23,075 nt of DNA. Source: a virus. The translations under genes and the position numbers were made by a program. Within the stretch, counting starts at the first letter, position 1. Each line of letters starts with the position of its first letter. The notes beneath the pieces are model-generated. The model was not told the origin of the DNA, searched no databases, and was given only the letters and a program-made list of their open reading frames with translations. The stretch lies in IMG/VR virus record IMGVR_UViG_3300008050_000336, positions 1-23,075 of that record; one strand, written 5' to 3'. Positions 16,329-23,075 of this stretch are shown here, piece after piece.

Positions 16329-16342
16329 TTAGCACAATCATT
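16324..16342 (+). other. Perfect 7-base inverted repeat across a stop codon
   Basis: AATGATT and AATCATT are separated by AGCAC, so the transcript could fold a 7-base-pair hairpin that includes the TGA stop of the preceding gene. It opens the widest gap (75 bases) in the window. It is AU-rich and lacks a clear T-tract, so it is not a convincing terminator; an RNA processing site or chance are alternatives. Confidence 0.3.
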
Positions 16343-16348
16343 ATAGGG

Positions 16349-16366
16349 GGTGGCTTCCCTGCTACC
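16349..16366 (+). other. GC-rich small hairpin in the 16329-16403 gap
   Basis: GGTGGC and GCTACC around a TTCCCT loop could form six pairs, one of them G-U, right after the AU-rich hairpin. GC-rich stems are rare in this DNA. No T-tract follows directly. It may affect translation or stability of the downstream transcript; function unknown. Confidence 0.3.
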
Positions 16367-16403
16367 AATAAGGGTATTATCTTACTGTAAAGGGGGTAAA
16401 TTA

Positions 16404-16751
16404 ATGAGTCAAACAAGTAGAAGTAGTGGGGAATTAACTGAAAGTAGTGGAGCAAGTGGTTCTGTTGCAGTAGCAACAGGTCCGGTTAAATTGAATAGTG
16501 TGCATGGATATGTTGTATCTGGTACTAGTACACAATGCGTTATTTATGATAATACTGCTGCTTCAGGAACAATTGTAGCAAGAATGCTTATAGATTCTTC
16601 AGATATTGATGGTGTTGGCCCGATTGCTGCTATAACTGGCAAATCAATGGAATTTGATATGCATGGTGTTTATTGTAAAAAAGGTATTTTTGCAGTAATA
16701 ACTACTCCTACGGGAAGTGGTAATCATGGTTTCACAATAGAATATGAGTGA
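16404..16751 (+). CDS. Small beta-rich protein, possible capsid or tail accessory
   Basis: A 115-residue protein starting MSQTSRSSGELTESSG. A disordered Ser/Gly/Thr leader of ~20 residues is followed by strands (GPVKLNSVHGYVVSG, CVIYDNTAASGTIVARM, MEFDMHGVYCKKGIFAVITT). The alternation of small residues and the ending GFTIEYE fit a compact beta sandwich. ATG 16404 has GGGGGT nine bases upstream; a GTG at 16350 also lies in frame but within a hairpin region and without a ribosome site. Location suggests a virion surface or head-associated protein; no family was recognised. Confidence 0.75.
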   Translation: MSQTSRSSGELTESSGASGSVAVATGPVKLNSVHGYVVSGTSTQCVIYDNTAASGTIVARMLIDSSDIDGVGPIAAITGKSMEFDMHGVYCKKGIFAVITTPTGSGNHGFTIEYE

Positions 16752-16761
16752 GGTGAATTAA

Positions 16762-17145
16762 ATGGCAGCAATAGATAGAGACACAAGATTAGTAATGACG
16801 ATTTTATTCGTTGGAGCAGTTAGTGGAATGAATGTATATTTTTATGCAAATTATGGTGCAGAATTACCGTGGACACCATTCGCTCATGCAATATTATTTT
16901 CATTAATGACGATTGGGGCAGTTATGGGAATTAAAGCCTTAATGGATTTAGCAATGAATGATAGGATTGAGTTATGGTTATTAGATAGAAAGATTAGAGT
17001 ATATTGGGAAAAGAAGCAACGAGAAGATACTCAAAGGTCTAAAATTGCTGATAATATGAGGCAATATAATTATCAAGTACCAATGGTGCAACAACCATCT
17101 TATGACGAAGTATCACAACAATTTTTGGCTGAAATAGAGGCATGA
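16762..17145 (+). CDS. Small membrane protein with two transmembrane segments
   Basis: A 127-residue protein with hydrophobic helices at about residues 10-29 (LVMTILFVGAVSGMNVYFY) and 40-64 (FAHAILFSLMTIGAVMGIKAL), followed by a basic then hydrophilic tail (LDRKIRVYWEKKQRED; the end is rich in Gln). The hairpin probably places both termini on the same side; the charged C-terminal half would be cytoplasmic by the positive-inside rule. AGGTGAATTAA precedes the ATG. Together with the next gene it forms a small membrane pair just before a GTPase. Membrane proteins are unusual in a head module. Function unknown. Confidence 0.8.
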   Translation: MAAIDRDTRLVMTILFVGAVSGMNVYFYANYGAELPWTPFAHAILFSLMTIGAVMGIKALMDLAMNDRIELWLLDRKIRVYWEKKQREDTQRSKIADNMRQYNYQVPMVQQPSYDEVSQQFLAEIEA

Positions 17146-17360
17146 ATATGGGGATTATTCCTAATATATTAGGTGTTGATGAACAAGGATTAGCATATGA
17201 TATTACAAGGGCTCATTCTGCTGATATATGGTTTTTAAAAATGAGAGCATGGTTTTGGGGTATTAGTACGGCAATATTTATGTTATTATTAGGAAATATA
17301 GTTGGTTCTTTAGGTTTTAATTTTTTTAGTGAAACATTTGCATTATTTGAAAATTGGTGA
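17142..17360 (+). CDS. Small membrane protein with one transmembrane segment
   Basis: A 72-residue protein with one clear hydrophobic helix at about residues 36-59 (FWGISTAIFMLLLGNIVGSLGF), preceded by a soluble N-terminal part and ending with an aromatic tail (FFSETFALFENW). The ATG overlaps the preceding stop (ATGA), which suggests coupled synthesis with the two-helix protein; ATG 17148 is a possible alternative. No family recognised. Its stop overlaps the ribosome site of the GTPase gene, implying joint expression of all three. Confidence 0.75.
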   Translation: MNMGIIPNILGVDEQGLAYDITRAHSADIWFLKMRAWFWGISTAIFMLLLGNIVGSLGFNFFSETFALFENW

Positions 17361-17366
17361 TTTCAT

Positions 17367-18038
17367 GTGTCTCTTATGGCGGGATTTGCAGTAGTAGTTG
17401 CTGAAGCAGGATTAAATATTTATAATAGATTTCATTGTCAAAATTTTGGTATTTATGGTGCAGAAAAAGTAGGAAAAACTACATTACATAGACAATTAAG
17501 AACAAGGGGCGAAGTATCTGAAATAAAAGAAAGAACTCCAGGATTACAAAGAGCATCAAGAAAGTTAGTTAAAATTGATGGGGATATTAGAACGATAAAG
17601 GCCGCAGATGTTGGAGGACAAAGCCAATTTTGGCATGAATGGGCAAAAGATATGAGAAAAAGAAAAGTACAATATATTATATTTCTTATTGATTCTAAAC
17701 ATATAGATGAAACATTTAATTTACAAAACCAATTAGCATGGCAATTTTTAATAGATATTATTTTAGATACACATTGGAGAACAGGGCGTAAACATAAGAA
17801 AAAGAAACATCATGATTATCCAACAGCAATAGGTTTATGGGCGAATAAATATGACGAATGGGGAAACAAATATGAATACGACGGGCCACCCGACAAACAC
17901 CCTATATTTGAACCTTTCAAATTGGGAATACAGAGACTTAATGAGATTGGTATACCGACACACAAATACATCATAAGTGCAAAAACAGATTCAGAAATGG
18001 TATATAGGGGAGTTATGACCATGATTAAGGATTATTGA
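17367..18038 (+). CDS. Arf/Ras-like small GTPase
   Basis: A 223-residue protein with every signature of a small GTPase. It has a P-loop GAEKVGKT (31-38), a candidate G2 threonine at T57 (ERTPG), G3 DVGGQ (81-85), the form typical of Arf and G-alpha proteins, G4 NKYD (160-163) and G5 SAK (204-206). Strand YIIFLIDS (103-110) precedes the G4 region. It should bind and hydrolyse GTP and switch conformation. The N-terminal 18 residues are hydrophobic or amphipathic, a possible membrane-association helix as in Arf. A Lys/His-rich loop (GRKHKKKKHHD, 140-150) lies before the G4 strand. The start is GTG 17367, six bases after GGTGA; ATG 17376 is less well placed. It lies just after two membrane proteins. 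The GTPase call is strong, its role in a virus unknown. Confidence 0.88.
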   Translation: MSLMAGFAVVVAEAGLNIYNRFHCQNFGIYGAEKVGKTTLHRQLRTRGEVSEIKERTPGLQRASRKLVKIDGDIRTIKAADVGGQSQFWHEWAKDMRKRKVQYIIFLIDSKHIDETFNLQNQLAWQFLIDIILDTHWRTGRKHKKKKHHDYPTAIGLWANKYDEWGNKYEYDGPPDKHPIFEPFKLGIQRLNEIGIPTHKYIISAKTDSEMVYRGVMTMIKDY

Positions 18039-18047
18039 GGTGATTAA

Positions 18048-18704
18048 ATGGCAATGATTTTTAATCCGGGTTTAATTCCTACAAGTACTCTATCTAGTAA
18101 TAGTATAAACAATCCATATAATTATACTGATTTGCATTCTGCAAGAGGTATGGGGCCAATTACTCCTTATCAGTATAAATCATTGAAAACTAAGAAGCAA
18201 CTAAAAGAACTTAAAGCAGTTCTATTGCCTCAAAAGAAAAAATTCCTTTTCTTAAAATACAGTTTTTCCTTCAATATTAAGGAAAGATGTGTAATTTGTG
18301 GAGTACAACATAATTGGGATATTAGTGATGAATTAAGACCACCTATTCCTTTATCTCATGTTGAAAAAGGCAGACCGTTGAAAGGTACTTATTGTCCTAA
18401 ACATGCTTCAATGTATAAACAATTAGAAATGTTAGAACAACAAATTTTAGCGGAGAAACATGGTTTAGAATTTAAAAAATATATTCCTAAACCTAAGATG
18501 CCTACCTTAAATAGAGGCCCAATGAAAGATTTACGGCCTCAAGATATAACTTCTCTTATTGCAGTAGGTTGGGAAATAAAGCCACCCCAAGGGACTAAAG
18601 AAACGCCTGTTGAACAATATAGTAGGTTAATGTTTGAAATTCAAGGTAAATTAAATCAAATTCAAAAAATAATACCTATAATGGAGGTCGAGGAAAATGG
18701 TTAG
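18048..18704 (+). CDS. Unknown protein with a C2CH zinc-binding motif
   Basis: A 218-residue protein. The core has CVIC (C81, C84) and, after about 30 residues, CPKH (C116, H119), which together could hold one zinc ion. The N-terminal 45 residues are Asn/Ser/Pro-rich and probably disordered. A basic segment follows (LPQKKKFLFLK). After the zinc module come a helix (MYKQLEMLEQQILAEKHG) and a Pro-rich part ending in a helix. AGGTGATTAA precedes the ATG. It follows the GTPase by nine bases, so it could belong to that cassette, or be a minor head protein. Not recognised as any known family. Confidence 0.78.
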   Translation: MAMIFNPGLIPTSTLSSNSINNPYNYTDLHSARGMGPITPYQYKSLKTKKQLKELKAVLLPQKKKFLFLKYSFSFNIKERCVICGVQHNWDISDELRPPIPLSHVEKGRPLKGTYCPKHASMYKQLEMLEQQILAEKHGLEFKKYIPKPKMPTLNRGPMKDLRPQDITSLIAVGWEIKPPQGTKETPVEQYSRLMFEIQGKLNQIQKIIPIMEVEENG

Positions 18705-19377
18705 AAATAGTACATTAAATACCGCTTTACAAACACAACAGCAGAGTAATTTTAAGACAGTGAATAATTTATTAACATTACAAGATAACCATGTTGAAGA
18801 ATTTTTTCAATATCACGGTGAAGAATTTTTTGTCGCATTTGATAATATGATAGAAGATATTATTCAAAGAGTAGTTAGTAATATGCTTTCTAAATTAGAA
18901 TTTATATTAGACCCTACGACAAATCATATGGTTTTACAATCTGATTGCTTAAGTGAATACCAAAAAATTACGCAAGAAAATATCCAATTAGACATTCAAA
19001 CATTATTGGGTACAGCAGTTAATTCAGAAGTGATAATGCAGCGAAAACTTGCTAAACAATCATATTTAGAAGCACAAGGTTTTACTCCACCAGCAAACAC
19101 TCAGAATGCACCTATGGGAGCCGTTGGCGGTACACCAATGATGGGAGTAGGAGCGGGAATGCAAATGTCTCAGGGAGGCTACACACAGGGCATACAGGGT
19201 ATGAATACAGCACAGCAAACAGGTTATCCTGTTGCACCTGTGGGATATGATAATTCAGGAAATGCCTATTGGATTGATGAACAAACCGGACAAATGACAT
19301 ATACTCCCCCTAATGGTGGATTAGGTTTAATGAAGTCAGCCACTAAAATAGCAGCATGGGCGAAATGGTTGGCTTGA
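18697..19377 (+). CDS. Unknown protein with Gly/Met/Gln-rich middle
   Basis: A 226-residue protein. The N-terminal ~125 residues are helical with aromatic clusters (VEEFFQYHGEEFFVAF). Residues ~130-180 are a low-complexity Gly/Met/Gln/Ala linker (GVGAGMQMSQGG and similar). A small unit with two tryptophans or tyrosines (GNAYWIDEQTGQMTYTPP) and a short hydrophobic end (KIAAWAKWLA) follow. The start overlaps the previous stop and has a strong GGAGGTCGAGGA site. Such an arrangement (helical anchor, flexible linker, binding tip) occurs in minor virion proteins, but no family is assigned. Confidence 0.75.
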   Translation: MVRNSTLNTALQTQQQSNFKTVNNLLTLQDNHVEEFFQYHGEEFFVAFDNMIEDIIQRVVSNMLSKLEFILDPTTNHMVLQSDCLSEYQKITQENIQLDIQTLLGTAVNSEVIMQRKLAKQSYLEAQGFTPPANTQNAPMGAVGGTPMMGVGAGMQMSQGGYTQGIQGMNTAQQTGYPVAPVGYDNSGNAYWIDEQTGQMTYTPPNGGLGLMKSATKIAAWAKWLA

Positions 19378-19386
19378 GTGATTTAA

Positions 19387-20961
19387 ATGGTTAATACCGA
19401 ATTTGCCCTTATTGGGAATAAGGTTGAAGAATTAAGTGAAAGTAAAATAAAAGAATATTTTGCTAAGTTTATTCTTGAACCCACGAATCGGAAAGATATT
19501 GATACATTAGATGATAATTTAAATGATATAGAAAGAAAAACTAGGATGCTTTTAGAAGCACAAGGTTATGTAAATGAAGTTGATATTTGGGGTTCAGATA
19601 AAAGGGATTATCTTAAAAGAGTTAGTACAAGTGCATTAAAAGAATTAAAAGAATCTAATTTAGTAAAATTATTAGAAAATCCTAAATATCTAAGTCCTGA
19701 TAATACTTACTTAATACTTAATTTAAATATAGATTTACTTAAAAAGGAAAATTGGAAATTAAAGGATTTATCAAATGATTCTAAGCGTCAACAATTTAAC
19801 CAATATCCATTTAAATTAGGTTCTATGGATTTACAAGAAGGTCAACAAAAATTAATTGATGCTTATTCGAATAAAATAGAAGGGAGATTTTTAAAAAGGA
19901 ATGAATTTTTTAATAAAAAGGCAATTAATGTAATACAAGTAAAAAATATTAAAGTTAATAAAAAGAGTAGTAAGTTAACTATTCCATTTAAAATTATTAT
20001 CAATCATACTAATAGTGGAGTATGTGAAAAAATATTTAAAGATGCTGGAGTGAAAACAGTTATTAAAGATGACCCTGCTAAAATTTTAGCAAGACAAGGT
20101 ACTGAACGCACTGTTCATAAAGACCCAATTCAAGAAAAAAGATTTTTACAACAAAAACCCCTTGATGAACCTAAACATCGAGCAGGTGTTGGTATTCCTC
20201 AAAAAACCTTTACACCTAAAAAATTACAAAATATGTTTGGTGAAGATAGACCCGGAATAAAAAGAAGAACTGATACTGAAATGGGTGCAACTGCAACATT
20301 ACCAAAAGGTCAATTTGGCCCATTTCAACCTTCAGGTAAAAAGACTAAAGAGGGTGAAGATATAATAGAAGCAATTGGTGAAGATATTCAAGATTGGTTA
20401 ACAGAACAGCAACATGTTGATAAAGAAAAACATACTTTTGATTTAAATGAAAATCAAATTAAAACCTTAAGTTCTATTCGACGGAATGTACTTAATGAGG
20501 GGCTATATATGCACAATGCCAAAGCATTTCTTAAAACTAAATTTATGACTAATGGTATATTATGGGAAATGATTGAAGATGATTGGTATTTATTAAATCC
20601 TTGGACATTAGGAGAATATACATTTGAAGGCTCTATAATATATACAAGTGGTGCAAAAATATTAATAGATTTAAAAATTCGTTCCCAACCTGAAAAAATA
20701 ATTAGTCCTGAATGGTTAATTGCTCCTGCTGGAAGGTCATTTCCTGTAGAATATTCTCAAAAAGGGCAAGATGAAAGAGCAAGTGCTTCTAAAATAAGAT
20801 ACGCTGGTTATGACCCCAATTTAGGGGAAAAAGAAAAAGGAAAACCATTATCTGAAGATGACCCAAGAACACAAGGATATAATGAAGCAAGGGATTGGTA
20901 TGCTAATTTTATTTCTAGGAGATTAAAAACCTTAGAAAAGGCTGTGGAGGCAGTAGCATGA
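19387..20961 (+). CDS. Unknown 524-residue protein, probable minor head protein
   Basis: A mixed alpha/beta protein with no recognised family. Residues 1-160 are helical and charged. Residues 165-220 contain strands (NVIQVKNIKVNKKSSKLTI, then IPFKIIINHT), residues 230-330 form a basic, Pro/Gly-rich, probably flexible stretch, and residues 340-480 are mixed helices and strands with aromatics (ILWEMIEDDWYLLNPW). The C-terminus is a helix (RLKTLEKAVEAVA). The ribosome site is weak (GAGTGATTT). The gene precedes the adaptor and overlaps its start by four bases (ATGA), so a role at the portal-proximal vertex or inside the head is plausible. No motif for an enzyme was seen. Confidence 0.78.
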   Translation: MVNTEFALIGNKVEELSESKIKEYFAKFILEPTNRKDIDTLDDNLNDIERKTRMLLEAQGYVNEVDIWGSDKRDYLKRVSTSALKELKESNLVKLLENPKYLSPDNTYLILNLNIDLLKKENWKLKDLSNDSKRQQFNQYPFKLGSMDLQEGQQKLIDAYSNKIEGRFLKRNEFFNKKAINVIQVKNIKVNKKSSKLTIPFKIIINHTNSGVCEKIFKDAGVKTVIKDDPAKILARQGTERTVHKDPIQEKRFLQQKPLDEPKHRAGVGIPQKTFTPKKLQNMFGEDRPGIKRRTDTEMGATATLPKGQFGPFQPSGKKTKEGEDIIEAIGEDIQDWLTEQQHVDKEKHTFDLNENQIKTLSSIRRNVLNEGLYMHNAKAFLKTKFMTNGILWEMIEDDWYLLNPWTLGEYTFEGSIIYTSGAKILIDLKIRSQPEKIISPEWLIAPAGRSFPVEYSQKGQDERASASKIRYAGYDPNLGEKEKGKPLSEDDPRTQGYNEARDWYANFISRRLKTLEKAVEAVA

Positions 20962-22034
20962 CCAAATATTACTCTCCTTCAGATTATACTGCAATTAATC
21001 CTAATTACAGTACAGGAGAAGGATATTATACAAATGTTGGGTTAATTTCTTCTTTACTACAAATACCAGAATTTACTGGTTCTACCAATCCTACTGAAGC
21101 ACAGGTTGGTAATTATATTAAAAGGATAGAAGATTATGTTGATACTAAAACTGGTATATCATATAGGCCAATTACATATGTAGATGAATACCATAATTTT
21201 AGATTTGCAGGAAGACCATACAGTAATCATAGATATTACTTTGATTATGTTGGTTTTTGTCAATTAGAAAATAGGCACATTAGAAAAATATTAAGATTAG
21301 AAGTATGGAAAGGTAATTCTTGGGATGAATTGGCTTCTGCTATTGCTAGTGTTAGTGTGGCTTCTACTAATAAAGGGGTAAGTAGTAGTATTACTTTAAC
21401 TTTACCCAATAGTACAACAATTACATTAAATAGTGGAACTGATGCTAATTCATTTAATAATACAATGGGTCAAAAAACTACTGCACAAGAAATAGCGTAT
21501 TTAATTAATGAAACTTTTCCTGCAAAAACATCATCTATTACTGGTGCTGTTGCTGCTAAATCTGATTCTGATAGTCCGGCTAATTATTTTTATGCAACTG
21601 TTGATTCTGAAGACCAAACAAAGGTTATAATATCTTCATTATTACCAAGTGATGATGGTTCAGGTTGTACTATTGCTGTTTCAGGAACAGGTCTTAGTAA
21701 ATCAGATTTTACAGATGAAGAAAGTATGAAAAGAATGGGTGATTGGTGGGATATAGATGCTGAAGGTAGAATATTTTTTAGAACCAATTTTCCTTATATG
21801 GAAAACAATACTATTAGAGTTTCATATATTGCAGGACATCCTAGAGTTCCAGGAATTATTACTGATGCTGCAACAAAATTAGTGGCTTGTGAAATATTAA
21901 GGCATGATGACCAAACAGTATTAATTGCAGAATCAGGTGCTTCAATTGATATTAAAGGTAAATATGATACTATGAAAGAAGAGGCTGCTGATTTATTGAA
22001 TATGAGTAAAGAAACCATTTTCTTCCTTGAGTGA
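20958..22034 (+). CDS. Head-tail adaptor protein with inserted beta domain
   Basis: A 358-residue protein. The ends resemble head-tail connector adaptors of the HK97 gp6 type: an N-terminal helical pair (VGLISSLLQIPEFTG, then EAQVGNYIKRIEDYVDTKTG) and a C-terminal part with NNTIRVSYIAGHPRVPGII, a helix (DAATKLVACEILRH) and a last helix (TMKEEAADLLNMS). In that family the protein forms a ring under the portal. Residues ~127-258 are an insertion rich in Ser, Thr, Asn and Asp with strands (SSSITLTLPNSTTITLNSG), then a helix and more strands, resembling modules found in surface or tail proteins. Start ATG 20958 overlaps the previous stop. The adaptor call rests on fold-like pattern and position. 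Confidence 0.72.
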   Translation: MTKYYSPSDYTAINPNYSTGEGYYTNVGLISSLLQIPEFTGSTNPTEAQVGNYIKRIEDYVDTKTGISYRPITYVDEYHNFRFAGRPYSNHRYYFDYVGFCQLENRHIRKILRLEVWKGNSWDELASAIASVSVASTNKGVSSSITLTLPNSTTITLNSGTDANSFNNTMGQKTTAQEIAYLINETFPAKTSSITGAVAAKSDSDSPANYFYATVDSEDQTKVIISSLLPSDDGSGCTIAVSGTGLSKSDFTDEESMKRMGDWWDIDAEGRIFFRTNFPYMENNTIRVSYIAGHPRVPGIITDAATKLVACEILRHDDQTVLIAESGASIDIKGKYDTMKEEAADLLNMSKETIFFLE

Positions 22035-22039
22035 TATTT

Positions 22040-22261
22040 ATGAAAGATATAATAAAGTATCTTACTGATAAGAGAAATATTTTAGAAAGACTTCAGCAAT
22101 TAAAGGAAGAAGAACAAGAAATTATAGATAAATTTCCAGCATTTGGTATAATAAAATCTGATGACGATTACCTTAAAGAAATTGAATCAGAAATGGCTAA
22201 AAAAGTAGAAAAAATGGTAGCAGAAAAATTAGAAAAACAATTGGGTGAGACATTTGGATGA
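22040..22261 (+). CDS. Small coiled-coil protein
   Basis: A 73-residue protein made almost entirely of Lys/Glu helices, with heptad-like repeats (KRNILERLQQLKEEEQEI, then SEMAKKVEKMVAEKLEKQL). The start is ATG 22040; the GTG at 22031 lies in the GAGTGAT ribosome site. The end overlaps the next gene's start region. Function unknown; its place between adaptor and terminator suggests a connector helper. Confidence 0.72.
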   Translation: MKDIIKYLTDKRNILERLQQLKEEEQEIIDKFPAFGIIKSDDDYLKEIESEMAKKVEKMVAEKLEKQLGETFG

Positions 22262-22838
22262 AGTTACATTTTTAGTTGAATTACTAAAAGGTGGTAATAT
22301 TACTTCTACATTACCTACTGAATTTACTGATTATAACACAAGTTATGACCCTGATATTACAGATAATTGGGCCGGTTCAGCAGAAATTGTATTTGGTCAA
22401 GGCAATGGTGCAACAAAGGCTCCAACTCCTAATGTAGTAGATATAAGAAATTTAACTAGGAATACTGCAAAAAGGTATGATTTATCATCAGGAGACTTAA
22501 TAGTAGTATTTGAAGATTCACAGAATGTTGAATATCCTACTACTGATTATTCTGTTAGAAATGAAACTTATACATTAACAATGCATATAAGAACATTAAC
22601 AGATGAAAGAGATTCGGGGGATGGAAACTTTGGTAGGGATAGACTTCGCAATCTATATAAAGTCGTGCGACATCGTATTGAAACACATAGGCGTGGAGCA
22701 ACAATAACTGACGTAGAAGCATTAACTATGAATCAAATGTTTCTTGGTTCTCGTTCTGAATCCAATGATAAAGCAAAGAGGTTATATGGATATAAAGTAA
22801 GTGTCGAGATAAAAAAATTCGCAATAGCGATACCTTAG
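22254..22838 (+). CDS. Probable tail terminator or neck protein, TTG start
   Basis: A 194-residue protein. An N-terminal helix (EVTFLVELLKGG) is followed by a strand VDIRNLT, another DLIVVFEDS, a strand pair (ETYTLTMHIRTLTD) and a helix (RDRLRNLYKVVRHRIETHR), ending in YGYKVSVEIKKFAI. This order of strands and helix is that of tail-terminator and neck-type proteins that cap the tail and join it to the head. I place the start at TTG 22254 because GGTGAG at 22244-22249 lies five bases before it; GTG 22245 lies inside that site and ATG 22258 is out of frame. It overlaps the previous gene by eight bases. Assignment is by pattern and position, not strong sequence identity. Confidence 0.72.
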   Translation: MDEVTFLVELLKGGNITSTLPTEFTDYNTSYDPDITDNWAGSAEIVFGQGNGATKAPTPNVVDIRNLTRNTAKRYDLSSGDLIVVFEDSQNVEYPTTDYSVRNETYTLTMHIRTLTDERDSGDGNFGRDRLRNLYKVVRHRIETHRRGATITDVEALTMNQMFLGSRSESNDKAKRLYGYKVSVEIKKFAIAIP

Positions 22839-22874
22839 TATGTAAGTAAAGGTAAAATTAAAAAAGGTGAAAAA

Positions 22875-23075
22875 ATGGCAATAAACGAAGAAATATTTTT
22901 AGGAAGTGGAGCGAGTTTAACATTTGTTCCTGAAATTGACTTACATTTTAGAGTCTTGCATTCTCAAACTGGTGATGGTTATGATTCGGGAACTGTAAAA
23001 ACGAAATTAAAAGCACATTCATATTTTTCTGGTAGATATAAAATGGTAGATAATATTTATGTTGGTTGTATATTA
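22875..23075 (+). CDS. Start of a probable tail tube protein (partial)
   Basis: The frame opens at ATG 22875 after AGGTGAAAAA and runs to the window edge with no stop, giving 67 residues beginning MAINEEIFLGSGASLTFVPE. Strand-forming segments follow. This N-terminus and its place after the terminator-like gene are typical of a major tail (tube) protein, but only part is visible, so the product is provisional. Confidence 0.62.
   Translation, partial: MAINEEIFLGSGASLTFVPEIDLHFRVLHSQTGDGYDSGTVKTKLKAHSYFSGRYKMVDNIYVGCIL

Noticed and set aside
1-23075. tRNA genes, CRISPR arrays, insertion sequences and attachment sites
   Set aside because: Gaps are too short (at most about 75 bases) to hold tRNA genes or arrays; no transposase, integrase or terminal inverted repeats were seen.

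Overview
The window is a piece of the late (virion assembly) region of a tailed double-stranded DNA virus or provirus with an HK97-type head (Caudoviricetes). All 28 genes, including one cut off at each edge, lie on the + strand and are packed head to tail. No non-coding stretch is longer than about 75 bases. Recognisable landmarks appear in the usual head-to-tail order: large terminase, portal, prohead protease with scaffold, HK97-fold major capsid protein, head-tail adaptor, a probable tail-terminator-like protein and the first codons of a probable tail tube protein.

Host: the DNA is AT-rich. Arginine is mostly AGA/AGG, isoleucine is often ATA, and almost every gene has a GGTGAT-type ribosome binding site complementary to the 3' end of 16S rRNA. 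An ATP-dependent DNA ligase is encoded inside the head module. Together these features suggest an archaeal virus. From general knowledge, uncultured marine archaeal tailed viruses (those of Poseidoniales or Nitrososphaerota) are reasonable candidates, but nothing in the window proves the host.

Layout. 1-5204: end of an unknown gene, an unknown gene, the large terminase, a winged-helix plus LAGLIDADG protein and a portal with an inserted zinc ribbon. 5207-10187: small charged coiled-coil proteins and one 927-residue charged protein. Four of the small proteins share an N-terminal M-x-W-x-x-x-[LV]-K motif. 10226-14197: a DNA ligase with a large unassigned C-terminal extension, then a protease-scaffold fusion with two internal translation starts. 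14230-16751: major capsid protein and three small proteins that may be capsid decoration or accessory proteins. 16762-18704: an unusual cassette of two small membrane proteins, an Arf-like small GTPase and a zinc-binding protein. 18697-23075: two unknown proteins, then the head-tail connector genes and the start of the tail.

How they may work together: the terminase and portal package DNA, and the scaffold and its possible small helpers direct assembly of the capsid protein. The protease then matures the shell, and the connector proteins join head to tail. The C-terminal motif of the scaffold recurs in one small upstream protein and probably in a second. This suggests a multi-component scaffold or a set of capsid-docked internal proteins. 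The most unexpected item is the intact GTPase beside two membrane proteins in a virion assembly operon.
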